Assembly: GCA_964577115.1 (NCBI GenBank) | Contig: CAZNXJ010000007.1 | Location: forward strand, 166,992-230,991 | From: CAZNXJ01 sp964577115 | GTDB lineage: Bacteria; Planctomycetota; Planctomycetia; Pirellulales; Pirellulaceae | Direction of reading: 5' to 3' | Length of the DNA: 64,000 nt | Part shown: in pieces, positions 53,208 through 61,853 of the stretch | Layout of the letters: each line of letters starts with the position of its first letter | Position numbering within the stretch: the first letter of the stretch is position 1 | Made by a program: the position numbers and the translations under genes | Notes under the pieces: generated by a model | Told to the model about the DNA's origin: nothing | Databases searched by the model: none | The model's input: only the letters and a program-made list of their open reading frames with translations

Positions 53208-54662
53208 TCAGCGCCCTTCGGCATCCTTCAGCGACTTCATCATGTCAAGCAACTCGCTGGTTAGTTTCCGTGAGGCGGTGAACTCCAACCGATTCGTTCC
53301 CAGCCACGTCTCGTAACCACCCAGCTCGTGCTGCTCCGGTGTCGGCAGATAGCCGTAGTAGCCGTGGGCCAGTTCAATCGTGAAGTAGGCCGGCATGGGG
53401 CTGCGTGATTTGAGCTCGAGTCCGATCTCGACAAAGATCTCGCAGGGCATGGTGCCGATGGCCAGGTCACCAATCTTCAGGACCTGGACGGGCACCGGTA
53501 CCTCGTCGGGCCATTGATCCATGGCAATAGTCCGTTCCGCGTAGATCTGTTCGAGCGTCTTGCGCTCCGGAGCTTTGGGCAGATCCGCCACGATCGCTCG
53601 GGCACGTTCGAGCTGCTGCGGACTAACCTTGCGCGACGCGATCATCGGTTCACGGTAATCGGCGGCCAGCTTGAGCGACCGGTGCCAGGTGACGTTGGCC
53701 AGGGCTCCGTGAACAGCTTCCGCCACGTCATGAGCGACGATGCGTATCTTTTCGTACGGTTCGCGCCGCTCGGTTGCCTGGCGAAAGTTAATGTTGTTGA
53801 TGTCACCGCTCGTTCCATTCGACAGCATGGCCACGAAGGGAGGATCCTGGCGGTTGGCCTGAAGCATGTACGTGATTTCTTCGGCGAAGACCCCGAAGTA
53901 ATCGGCCGAGATGTGACCGTTGCCTACTCCACCGACGTAGTGTAGCGAGTAGTTCGCGAGCAGCGCAATGGGGCGCCCTTTGAGGCTACGTGCCGCCAGG
54001 AACCAGACCTGCGGATCGGTTGGGCCCGCGGGTTTGATGAGCTGGTTGCTGCCGCGGGGCGGGTTCATTTTCACTCGGTCCTGATCGCCGAGCGGGCTGA
54101 GCCCGATCGCCGTCGGCTCCATAAACCAGCGCCGATTAAAGACGTGGTCCGGTTCCTCGCCGTAGCCCCACGCGAGCTCCGCCGGCTCCAATTGGTTCAG
54201 TGCTCTCCGCACACCGTCGGCGACTCGCCGAGCAACAAATTGCTGGTAGTCATTCAGTTCGCCGCCGTCCCACGCAAAGCGATCTTCCCCGAGAGCGTTT
54301 GGTCCGGAATGCGTGTGCGTGCCGGCAATCAAAACGTGCGACGGCGGAATTCCACACTCGGTTTCGATCATGCGCCGCGCTTCGATGCTGATCCCGCGTG
54401 AGATGCCGAGCAGGTCGCAAATAACGATGGCCAGTTTTGTGTCACCGTCGTCGAGCACCAGCGTTCGTGCGAGCAGTTCGTCGTGCACGTGAGTCGCCGG
54501 GAACGGATGAAACCCGCCAATAATCGTTGCACCGAGAGGCGGTGTAATGTTGCTCGTCGCCGCTCCGGCACGCAATGGTGGATCGTCGGCGGCCCACAGC
54601 GCCGAACACCCGAGGGTCAACAGGGAACACAGAAACAGGCGGAGAAATTTGGTCGTGTTCAT
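53208..54662 (-). CDS. Neutral/alkaline ceramidase-like exported protein
   Basis: A 484-residue exported protein of the neutral/alkaline non-lysosomal ceramidase-like group, frequent in planctomycetes. It has a signal (LRLFLCSLLTLGCSALWA), the opening RAGAATSNITPP, GGFHPFPATHVHDEL, the metal-site segment LIAGTHTHSGPN, NYSLHYVG and LSNGTSGDINNI. The last matches the family's catalytic Ser block NGTSGD. Real ceramide hydrolysis is not implied; the planctomycete members are short and lack the C-terminal domain. ATG 54662 starts the signal peptide; the longer frame upstream is unsupported. Confidence 0.88.
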   Translation of the reverse strand: MNTTKFLRLFLCSLLTLGCSALWAADDPPLRAGAATSNITPPLGATIIGGFHPFPATHVHDELLARTLVLDDGDTKLAIVICDLLGISRGISIEARRMIETECGIPPSHVLIAGTHTHSGPNALGEDRFAWDGGELNDYQQFVARRVADGVRRALNQLEPAELAWGYGEEPDHVFNRRWFMEPTAIGLSPLGDQDRVKMNPPRGSNQLIKPAGPTDPQVWFLAARSLKGRPIALLANYSLHYVGGVGNGHISADYFGVFAEEITYMLQANRQDPPFVAMLSNGTSGDINNINFRQATERREPYEKIRIVAHDVAEAVHGALANVTWHRSLKLAADYREPMIASRKVSPQQLERARAIVADLPKAPERKTLEQIYAERTIAMDQWPDEVPVPVQVLKIGDLAIGTMPCEIFVEIGLELKSRSPMPAYFTIELAHGYYGYLPTPEQHELGGYETWLGTNRLEFTASRKLTSELLDMMKSLKDAEGR

Positions 54663-54856
54663 GCCGACCATTGTGCGCACGGCAAACCGAGATGCAACTA
54701 GGAAACGTGGTAAATCAACGAAGGCGCTCGTCGTCCGCCGGTTGTCGATTCGTTGCGTACGCCATTGCAGCAGAGCTAGAATCGGTCCGCCCGTCGCCCG
54801 CAAGCGCTGCGGGCGCGCGCGTTTCCTTCTTGCCGTAGAAGCAGCGCAGGTGATCG

Positions 54857-55870
54857 ATGAATCGGAGGGAATTCGTTGCGGCCGGTGGGGCTCTGGCCGC
54901 GTTAGCAACAACACCGGCTTCCTCGCAGGAATGGCAGCCCAGCCCGCGCTATCCCGATCCGCGCGTGCGGGTCATCGATGCGAGCTTCGCAAGGTACCGG
55001 CTTGCGCTTGCCAAAGTTGAACGCCTCGCGACCGGCATGCGCTGGTGCGAGGGACCGGTGTGGTTCGGCGACGGACGGTTTCTCTTGTGGAGCGACATTC
55101 CGAACAATCGCATGATGAAATGGGAGGAGGAAACGGGGGCGGTCAGTGTCTATCGCAAGCCCTCCAACTTTGCCAACGGTAATACGCGCGATCGCCAAGG
55201 CCGACTGCTGACGTGCGAACACGATACGCGCCGCGTCATACGCACCGAATACGACGGGGCGCTCACGGTAATTGCCGACCGCTATGATGGCCGTCGCCTC
55301 AATTCGCCCAATGACATCGTCTGCAAATCCGACGGATCGATCTGGTTCACGGATCCGCCGTTCGGCATCCTAGGCTATTACGAAGGGCATGTTGCTGAGC
55401 CGGAATTGCCGACCAACGTGTATCGCTGGGATCCCGAATCCCAGTCGCTCGACGTCGTGGCCGACGATATCAATCGGCCGAATGGCTTGGCTTTCTCACC
55501 TGACGAATCGCAGCTATACGTGGTCGAAGCGGGGGTCTCGCCACGCGTCATTCGCGCTTATGAGCTAACCGATGGTGGAAGACGCCTGACGAACATGCGC
55601 GTGCTCCTGCGTGCCGACGACAATGGGACTCCCGACGGTCTCCGCGTGGATGTGGACGGCAATCTGTGGATTGGCTGGGGCATGGGTTCGGCGGAGCTCG
55701 ATGGCGTCTCGATCTTTAACCCAGAAGGTCGCCTGATCGGACGCATCGATCTTCCCGAGCGCTGCGCGAATCTCTGCTTCGGTGGCCGCCATCGCAACCG
55801 ATTGTTTATGTGTGCGAGCACGTCCGTGTATTCGCTGTACGTCAACACGCAGGGAGCGCCCGGCGGCTAA
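54857..55870 (+). CDS. SMP-30/gluconolactonase-like exported protein
   Basis: A 337-residue six-bladed propeller of the SMP-30/gluconolactonase/luciferin-regenerating family, which hydrolyses sugar lactones using a divalent metal. It has a Tat-type leader (MNRREFVAAGGALAAL), RWCEGPVWFGDG with the metal-ligand Glu, NSPNDIVCKSDGSIWFTDPPFG with the metal-ligand Asn, RPNGLAFSPDESQLYV and GTPDGLRVDVDGNLWIGWG. The next gene encodes a Gfo/Idh/MocA dehydrogenase, a sensible partner in sugar oxidation. Confidence 0.93.
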   Translation: MNRREFVAAGGALAALATTPASSQEWQPSPRYPDPRVRVIDASFARYRLALAKVERLATGMRWCEGPVWFGDGRFLLWSDIPNNRMMKWEEETGAVSVYRKPSNFANGNTRDRQGRLLTCEHDTRRVIRTEYDGALTVIADRYDGRRLNSPNDIVCKSDGSIWFTDPPFGILGYYEGHVAEPELPTNVYRWDPESQSLDVVADDINRPNGLAFSPDESQLYVVEAGVSPRVIRAYELTDGGRRLTNMRVLLRADDNGTPDGLRVDVDGNLWIGWGMGSAELDGVSIFNPEGRLIGRIDLPERCANLCFGGRHRNRLFMCASTSVYSLYVNTQGAPGG

Positions 55871-55908
55871 ACATTTGGAGTGTAACGGCGGGCCCCACCG
55901 AACAGTTC

Positions 55909-55953
55909 GCGTTGCGCTCTCGGAAAAAGCAACGCGACTGCTAAACTGGCAGT
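55909..55953 (+). terminator. Two tandem hairpins after the SMP-30-like gene
   Basis: GCGTTGC (55909-55915) pairs with GCAACGC (55929-55935) across a loop containing AAAAA, and ACTGC (55937-55941) pairs with GCAGT (55949-55953) directly after. There is no T run. They lie between two same-strand genes and may end or stabilise the first transcript. Confidence 0.35.
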
Positions 55954-56032
55954 TCTCGGTTGAAATGTTTGAAGTGTAAGCGGCGTCTCGCGCCGCGGCT
56001 CGAATGCCTTTTGTCTTTGGAGGCCTGGAATC

Positions 56033-57379
56033 ATGCCGACCCGCCCCGTGAGTCGTCGCCAGTTTCACCGAACCGCTGTGGGCATCACGCTCGGCGTGTG
56101 GACGGCCACGGCGTCGCGCCCCTCGATGGCAGCGAATGAGAAGTTGAATGTGGTGGTCATTGGCTGTGGCGGCCGCGGCGCCGCCAACATGCAGCAGGTG
56201 CTCGACGAAAACATCGTTGCTCTCTGCGATGTCAATGAAAATCATCTCCGGCGAGCGGCGATGCTCGCGCCGAAGGCTCAGCATTTCACCGACTACCGGC
56301 GGCTCTATGACGAGCTGTCCGAGAGCGCGTATGACGCAGTGGTGGTGAGCTGTACGGAACACACGCACGCTTTCGCGACACTGCCGGCACTCGTGCGCAA
56401 GAAGCACGTCTATTGCGAGAAGCCGCTCACGCACAACGTGATTGAAGCGCGCAAGATCACCGAGGCCGCTCGCAACGCTGGCGTCGCCACGCAGATGGGC
56501 ACGCAGATTCACGCGACGGATAACTATCGTCGCGTCGTCGAGATTGTTCAGAGCGGCAAGTTGGGTCCGGTGCGCGAGGTGCATGTCTGGGTGGGCCGCG
56601 CTTGGGGTCGGCAGACAGAAGAGGAAGCCAAAAAGCACGGCGACATCGTCTGGTCGTACGAACGTCCTACCGAAGAGATGCCCGTGCCCGCCGGGCTCGA
56701 CTGGGACCTGTGGCTTGGCCCCGCGCCGTACCGCCCGTTCCATGAAGTCTATTTCCCCGGCCCCAAGTGGTACCGATGGTGGGATTTCGGCGGCGGTACG
56801 ATGTCGGATCTGGGGAGCCACTGGATCGATTTGCCGTTCTGGGCTCTCAAGCTCGACGCCCCCCGCACCATTGAAGCGCACGGGCCGCCGGCGCACGCGG
56901 AAATTGCGCCGGCTTCGATGAGCGCCACGTATGAGTACGGCCCGCGCGGGGAATTGCCGGCGGTTCGCGTGCACTGGTATCAGGGCACGATGAAACCACC
57001 ACACGTGACCGAAGGGCGCATACCTGCGTGGGATAGCGGAGTCCTGTTTGTGGGCGACGATGCGATGTTGCTGGCTGATTACGGAAAGCATCTTCCGCTC
57101 ACCGGCGACAAATCGTTCGAACCGCCGCCGCCCACCATCCCCTCGTCGATCGGCCACCATGCCGAATGGATCCATGCTTGCAAGACGGGCGAACCAACAA
57201 CCTGCCCGTTCTCCTACAGTGGACCGCTGACCGAAGCCAACCACCTCGGGAATGTGGCGTATCGGGCCGGCAAGAAAATCGAATGGGACGCCGAGACCCT
57301 GCGCATTCCGAACGCCCCAGAGGCCGAACAGTATCTCGGCCGCGAGTATCGCGAAGGATGGTCACTCGACGAAGCGTGA
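56033..57379 (+). CDS. Gfo/Idh/MocA-family oxidoreductase, exported
   Basis: A 448-residue NAD(P)-dependent oxidoreductase of the Gfo/Idh/MocA family. An Arg-Arg leader (SRRQFHRTAVGI) suggests Tat export with bound cofactor. The Rossmann motif VVVIGCGGRGAANM, the VYCEKPLTHN catalytic Lys block and the C-terminal domain with FGGGTMSDLGSHWIDLPFWAL are clear. Members oxidise or isomerise sugars and inositols; the substrate is unknown. It is probably transcribed with or just after the SMP-30-like gene. Confidence 0.93.
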   Translation: MPTRPVSRRQFHRTAVGITLGVWTATASRPSMAANEKLNVVVIGCGGRGAANMQQVLDENIVALCDVNENHLRRAAMLAPKAQHFTDYRRLYDELSESAYDAVVVSCTEHTHAFATLPALVRKKHVYCEKPLTHNVIEARKITEAARNAGVATQMGTQIHATDNYRRVVEIVQSGKLGPVREVHVWVGRAWGRQTEEEAKKHGDIVWSYERPTEEMPVPAGLDWDLWLGPAPYRPFHEVYFPGPKWYRWWDFGGGTMSDLGSHWIDLPFWALKLDAPRTIEAHGPPAHAEIAPASMSATYEYGPRGELPAVRVHWYQGTMKPPHVTEGRIPAWDSGVLFVGDDAMLLADYGKHLPLTGDKSFEPPPPTIPSSIGHHAEWIHACKTGEPTTCPFSYSGPLTEANHLGNVAYRAGKKIEWDAETLRIPNAPEAEQYLGREYREGWSLDEA

Positions 57380-57479
57380 GCGACGCCCCGCGCGAGCGCC
57401 GCCCTCAATCGGCCGTGACGCGCGCGTCCTTAGTGCGCGCGGACGGAACCGAGAGCGCAGAGTCACGGCGTCGTACGGG

Positions 57480-58292
57480 CTATCGGCTCGAGTACATGGA
57501 TCGAGTGGGCATGCGCCGAGCACCGTCCGCATGCTGTTGCCACGCGTGTTCCAACTCGGCGAGATCGTCGAACGCATAGCAGGTTCGGACGGCGTGATCA
57601 CAGTCGTGGACCAAGGATAGTTCGACGAACCGTGTCAGCGTTTCGGGCGGCCCGCGCTGGAGGAGAAACTCGACGACCGCAAGGCTCTGCCCATAAAACA
57701 CGGGAACCTGTTCGGCAGTCAGCGACAGGTCGCGGGCCATGAGCTGGTCGAGCTGTAGTGCGCGCCCGGCGCGCGCTTCGGTGTCGTAATCCGCACGATG
57801 CATGGCTTGTTTCTCGGGGCTATCCGCCAGGAGAGCGGCGCCCTCGTCGAACCAGGGTGGGATCTTTCCGCTGGGGAAGCGGTCCGCCAGCACGACGTGG
57901 GTCAACTCGTGCGACAGAGCGGGGATCCGCCCCTGAGCATCGACGAGCAGGTCGAGGCGGCGACGGGTGATTTGTCCTTGGCGGAAATTAATCAACGTGC
58001 TGCCAAGTGTCAGGCGTCCGGCTTCTCCCACGGCACGTATGTATTCCTTGCGCTGTCCATGCAGCACAACTTCACAGGGCGGATACCACCGCGGGGTGTC
58101 GCGCATACCGCACCATTTTCGATGGAGCCGGCTGCGCAGCTTGTGACACTCTTGAAGCACTGCCTGAGGCGCCGGTCCGTCTTTGTACGAGTACACGCGG
58201 AACGCGTCGGACATAGCGCACAGCGTTTGGGCGAAGGCCGCGCGAGATCCCAAAGAGGCGAGAAGGCAGACGAGAAGAAGAACGACACGCAT
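57480..58292 (-). CDS. Exported HExxH metallopeptidase-like protein
   Basis: A 270-residue exported protein with a signal (VVLLLVCLLASLGS) and a gluzincin zinc site: HELTH at residues 128-132 followed by WFDEGAALLA, whose Glu would be the third ligand. The pattern fits the peptidase-MA group of small metallopeptidases. Five Cys before and after the core may form disulfides. It is a single gene, convergent with the dehydrogenase gene; substrate unknown. ATG 58292 starts the signal peptide. Confidence 0.82.
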   Translation of the reverse strand: MRVVLLLVCLLASLGSRAAFAQTLCAMSDAFRVYSYKDGPAPQAVLQECHKLRSRLHRKWCGMRDTPRWYPPCEVVLHGQRKEYIRAVGEAGRLTLGSTLINFRQGQITRRRLDLLVDAQGRIPALSHELTHVVLADRFPSGKIPPWFDEGAALLADSPEKQAMHRADYDTEARAGRALQLDQLMARDLSLTAEQVPVFYGQSLAVVEFLLQRGPPETLTRFVELSLVHDCDHAVRTCYAFDDLAELEHAWQQHADGARRMPTRSMYSSR

Positions 58293-58608
58293 GTTGCTGC
58301 GGCTCGCGGGGGGAACTTCCCACGCCGGAGGGACAATACCCGGCTCGCCCTGGCCGCTTTTCAAATCGCATGCCCGTCCTTCGGTCGCCGATTGACTGAT
58401 ACGCCGAAGTGCTTCTACCGAAAAGAATTAGGAAGGCACGTTTTGTGCGTTTGGGAACTCCTGCAACAAACCAGTTTGCGATATGATTGCGCACGATTGC
58501 TGAATCTGCGGGCACCGCGATTCTGGCGAGCCGCGACGTAGCACCCATGTATTGCTTCATGAGCTGTTTGTTTTTTTGATCCCCGCGGGGGTCGTGGAGG
58601 TAGTTAGC

Positions 58609-59079
58609 ATGTCGACGTTGAAGATCGTTGGGCTGAGCCTACTTATCGGGACCGGATTGCTAGCATCCGCCCTGTTTGCCCAAAATCCCCGGAATAAGGC
58701 GCTCGGCCGGGTCGGCCAAGGCTTCTGGAGTCCCAATCGAAATCAGGCAACAGCGCGCGGACAGTTCGACTATTACGGAACGCCGCGCGCGTATTCGGTA
58801 CCGCAGGTGGCCGAGTCTGGGGAGGACAGCTATCGCAGCTTTTCGTACGCGCCGATCGGCATCCGCGCGGGTGACGCGGCGGAGGTTCGGTTGGACGGGG
58901 CGCGTTTGATGCGCGGCGCGAATGTCCTCGGCACGCTGCCGGTCGGCACCGAGTTCACCGTCACCAAGGTGGTCAACGGATGGCTGGGCACTTCGGTTGA
59001 AGTGAATGGCGAGCGGCTGAACGGCTGGGTGTGGCACCAGGATGTGGCGAAAGTTGCGGACGCTGCCGGGGCCGAGTAG
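58609..59079 (+). CDS. Exported SH3-like domain protein
   Basis: A 156-residue protein with an N-terminal signal (KIVGLSLLIGTGLLASALFA) and a C-terminal SH3-like domain of about 55 residues (LDGARLMRGANVLGTLPVGTEF..VNGWLGTSVEVNG..LNGWVWHQDV). Bacterial SH3-type domains often bind peptidoglycan or other envelope polymers, but no ligand can be read from the sequence. GTGGAGG precedes the ATG at 58609. Confidence 0.72.
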   Translation: MSTLKIVGLSLLIGTGLLASALFAQNPRNKALGRVGQGFWSPNRNQATARGQFDYYGTPRAYSVPQVAESGEDSYRSFSYAPIGIRAGDAAEVRLDGARLMRGANVLGTLPVGTEFTVTKVVNGWLGTSVEVNGERLNGWVWHQDVAKVADAAGAE

Positions 59080-59104
59080 GCGTCTCTCGCATCCTGTTAC
59101 GGCA

Positions 59105-59178
59105 ACCACGGATGAGCACGGATAGGCACGGATGAGGCGCTGCCTCGCATCCGTGCGTATCTGGCTCGCATCCGTGGT
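59105..59178. repeat. Long imperfect inverted repeat of CACGGATG words
   Basis: ACCACGGATGAGC at 59105 mirrors GCTCGCATCCGTGGT ending at 59178; the inner arms repeat CACGGATAGGCACGGATGAGGC against GCCTCGCATCCGTGCG. The element lies between convergent genes and is followed on the plus strand by TCTTTTTC. It could be a bidirectional terminator or a member of a mobile repeat family. Confidence 0.75.
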
Positions 59179-59309
59179 ATGTCTTTTTCGCCGAAACGAT
59201 GGTAACGGCCATCCCCCTGCGATGCGCCGACGCCCGAAAGCCGCGAGCAAGCGCCGCCACCGTTCATCGTTTCGTTGGGCGATGGAGTGCGTCCTACAAA
59301 TTAAGTCTT

Positions 59310-60050
59310 CTAGGCGGCACTCAATCCGCCATCGACGGCGATGACTTGTCCTGTCACCCACGTCGCGCGCGGAGCCGCCAAATGGACGATCCATGTAGCG
59401 ACATCCTCCGCGCTTCCTCGTCGGCCAAGCGGCACTCGCAAGGTCTCCTCGCGTTTAATTTCTTCCACGATCGCTCGTGGCACGTTGGAACGTTCGAGAA
59501 TACCGGTTTCCGTTGGTCCTGGTGCAACGGCGTTAACCCGCACTCGATCGGGTGCCAGCTCAAGAGCCCAGCAGCGCGTGAGATGCTCGACCGATGCCTT
59601 GGATGCTGCATAGTGCGCTATGGAAGGCGCAGCCTTGTGGCCAAATGTGCTCGAGACGTTCACAATGGCCCCCGCCGAGCTTTTCAGATACGGCAAGGCG
59701 GCTTGGGTCAGCAGGCTAAGACTGATCACGTTCGTTGAGAAAAGCGCTAATAGCGTCGGGCGGTCGATGGATTCGAGTGGCCGTTGAACGAAGATTCCAG
59801 CGTTATTGACCAGAACATCCACGCGTCCCCAGTGGCCGATCGTCACGTCGATGATCTCGGCGATGTCCTTATCGGACTCGAGGTCGGCACGCACGGGCAC
59901 GATCCGGTCAGAGAGATATGCCGTCTCTTCGAGTGTAGTTTTCCTCCGGCCCACAATAACGACGCGCGCGCGGGCTTGGGCGAACTGTAGTGCAGCGGCA
60001 CGTCCAATCCCCGACCCACCGCCCGTAACGATGACGACTTTCTCTTCCAT
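59310..60050 (-). CDS. SDR-family oxidoreductase
   Basis: A 246-residue classical SDR with intact motifs: VTGGGSGIGRA, NNAGIF, NVSSTFG and the catalytic HYAASKASVEHLT. VGRR after the second strand suggests NADP(H). It closes with VTGQVIAVDGGLSAA. Substrate unknown. The NAD(P)-binding gene upstream on the same strand ends 98 bases before its start, so they may be co-transcribed. Confidence 0.92.
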   Translation of the reverse strand: MEEKVVIVTGGGSGIGRAAALQFAQARARVVIVGRRKTTLEETAYLSDRIVPVRADLESDKDIAEIIDVTIGHWGRVDVLVNNAGIFVQRPLESIDRPTLLALFSTNVISLSLLTQAALPYLKSSAGAIVNVSSTFGHKAAPSIAHYAASKASVEHLTRCWALELAPDRVRVNAVAPGPTETGILERSNVPRAIVEEIKREETLRVPLGRRGSAEDVATWIVHLAAPRATWVTGQVIAVDGGLSAA

Positions 60051-60148
60051 TCCATTACGTCCCCCAAAAAGGGCGGCCTGCCGTTACCAAGCCGCCCTCG
60101 ATTGAAAGCGGTGCGAGACCATCAAACGCGGCTAACGTCACCGCCTCG

Positions 60149-60901
60149 TTACTTGCGAGCGGCGTGTTGTTCGAGCCACTGCTCATGCGTCAGTGATCCC
60201 CGTCTCGCGTCACCTCCGCTCGGCAACAGCCCCTGTTCGTCGAGCACCGCGCCGAAATAGGGAGTCTTGGGATCGGCAATCACGCGGCGTGGATCGCCCG
60301 TCGCGGCAAGCGCTTTGGCGACAAACTCGGCGATTGAGCCCGGTGCTGGTCCGGTCACCTCGAGAATCCCGTAGGCCGGTGGACTCGACGCACTATCTGC
60401 GAGCGCTGCCGCGACATCGTCCGCGGCCAAGGGCTGCATCGGAGCATTCGAGACGTGGACCTCACGCGTACCAGGACCCGCGATGGCAGCCAGGAACTCA
60501 AAGAACTGCGTTGCGCGGAGAATGGTGAAGGGAATTCGGCTTGCGCGGATGAGTTCCTCCTGAGCCATTTTGGCGCGCATGTAGGGACTCTCGACGAGGC
60601 GATCGACACCGACGACCGAGAGAGCCACATGGTGCGCTACGTTGGCTCGCTCTTCTGCGGCTAGGGTATTGCGGGTGGACGTTGTGAAAAAATTGAAAAC
60701 CGCTTCCTCCTCGAACGATGGCGAGTTCGTAACATCGACCACGACGTTGGTTCCCGCGAGCGTAGCGTCCAGACCTTCGCCGGTGAGCGTATTCACTCCC
60801 GTCGCCGGGGAAGCCGGGATGGCTTCGTAGCCGCGCCGCTCCAATAGAGGAATCAGTTTCCTGCCGATAAGACCAGTGCCACCGAGTACGACGATCTTCA
60901 T
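60149..60901 (-). CDS. NAD(P)H-binding (NmrA/atypical SDR) protein
   Basis: A 250-residue atypical SDR. It begins MKIVVLGGTGLIGRKLIPLL with the GGxGxxG nucleotide motif, then VVDVTNSPSF and VALSVVGVDRLVESPYMRAKMAQEELI, the YxxxK-like YMRAK being retained, and PFTILRATQFFEF. This resembles the NmrA/SigJ-linked oxidoreductase group that senses redox or acts on quinone-type substrates. ATG 60901 has GGAG eight bases upstream. It is divergent from the ECF sigma factor gene, 220 bases apart, which is a classic arrangement for a sigma target. Confidence 0.88.
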   Translation of the reverse strand: MKIVVLGGTGLIGRKLIPLLERRGYEAIPASPATGVNTLTGEGLDATLAGTNVVVDVTNSPSFEEEAVFNFFTTSTRNTLAAEERANVAHHVALSVVGVDRLVESPYMRAKMAQEELIRASRIPFTILRATQFFEFLAAIAGPGTREVHVSNAPMQPLAADDVAAALADSASSPPAYGILEVTGPAPGSIAEFVAKALAATGDPRRVIADPKTPYFGAVLDEQGLLPSGGDARRGSLTHEQWLEQHAARK

Positions 60902-61121
60902 CTTAAGACTCCGTGCTTCTCGTACGACTTCGGAATGTACCGATCGAGGAAGTGCTTCGCTTGTTTGCAGCGCCCTTGGAAGATCGGCCCTGTCTGTGAC
61001 GGCCACCGCAGCCGCATTGCGCATGCGTGGGGCAGTACACGATCGCGACGAGCCGAGCTTGTACTTTGTCCCCAGGGCCAGGTTTCCCTTGGTCGTCTCT
61101 TTCCCTTACTGGGAGGAGCGG

Positions 61122-61853
61122 GTGGACAACAAAATGGCTAGAATGCCAAAAAGTCGCCGTTCTCCCGCCGGGTGCCATTGGGCCATGGACGAATCAGATA
61201 CCACGCTCGTGATTCAGCGATATCTGGATGCCCTTCCCCAGGAAACGCTCACAGGGGAGAACCGTTGTGAACTACTCGTTCGCGAACTACTCAACCAGGC
61301 CGTTGGGCGCCTGCACCTGCTGTGTGCCGGTTTTCTTTACAAGAGCTACCCGCGGCTCACGCGTCCTCCGACTAACTTGGAACTGGATGAACTCCTCGGC
61401 GGCGTGGTTGCGGGGCTTCTGACGGCTCTCAAGACAACACGTCCGCCCACCGTGCGTCGCTTTTTCGCGCTGGCCAATCAGCACATCCGCTGGCAACTCA
61501 ACGACCTAGCTCGCCGCCTGGACGAGCGGCCCCTCGCTTCGGCACTCTCGGATGTCGAGGCCACGGAGGCGCCCCCAAATTCCACTTCAGGCTTTGGGCC
61601 CCACGGCACGCGCATCCTCGCGGCCATCGAGGGGCTTCCCGAGGAGGAGCGAGAAGTGTTCGACCTGGTGGGAATCCAGGGCTTAACCCATGCCGAAGTG
61701 GCCACGGTCGTCGGCGTTTCCGCCAAAACCGTTCAGCGCCGACTGAACCGGGCTCGGCTGTTACTGGCCGAACAGCTAGCGGACCTTCGCCCAGGTCAAG
61801 AGCCGCACCGCTCCGCGCCCGGCGGCGAGTCATCCGCTCGAGAACCGATATGA
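61122..61853 (+). CDS. ECF-type RNA polymerase sigma factor
   Basis: A 243-residue sigma-70 family protein. A region-2-like block (LDELLGGVVAGLLTALK..VRRFFALANQHIRWQLNDLARR) and a clear region 4 (IEGLPEEEREVFDLVGIQGLTHAEVATVVGVSAKTVQRRLNRARLLL) are present. A C-terminal tail is Pro/Gly/Ser-rich. GTG 61122 was chosen because GGAGG lies 5 bases upstream; ATG 61134, 61143 and 61185 are alternatives. The stop codon overlaps the kinase start by 4 bases (ATGA), so the two are translationally coupled. Phosphorylation of the sigma factor by the kinase is a reasonable inference. Confidence 0.9.
   Translation: MDNKMARMPKSRRSPAGCHWAMDESDTTLVIQRYLDALPQETLTGENRCELLVRELLNQAVGRLHLLCAGFLYKSYPRLTRPPTNLELDELLGGVVAGLLTALKTTRPPTVRRFFALANQHIRWQLNDLARRLDERPLASALSDVEATEAPPNSTSGFGPHGTRILAAIEGLPEEEREVFDLVGIQGLTHAEVATVVGVSAKTVQRRLNRARLLLAEQLADLRPGQEPHRSAPGGESSAREPI

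Noticed and set aside
55565..57244. 559-codon minus-strand frame
   Set aside because: Antisense to the SMP-30-like and Gfo/Idh/MocA genes; the translation has no family resemblance.
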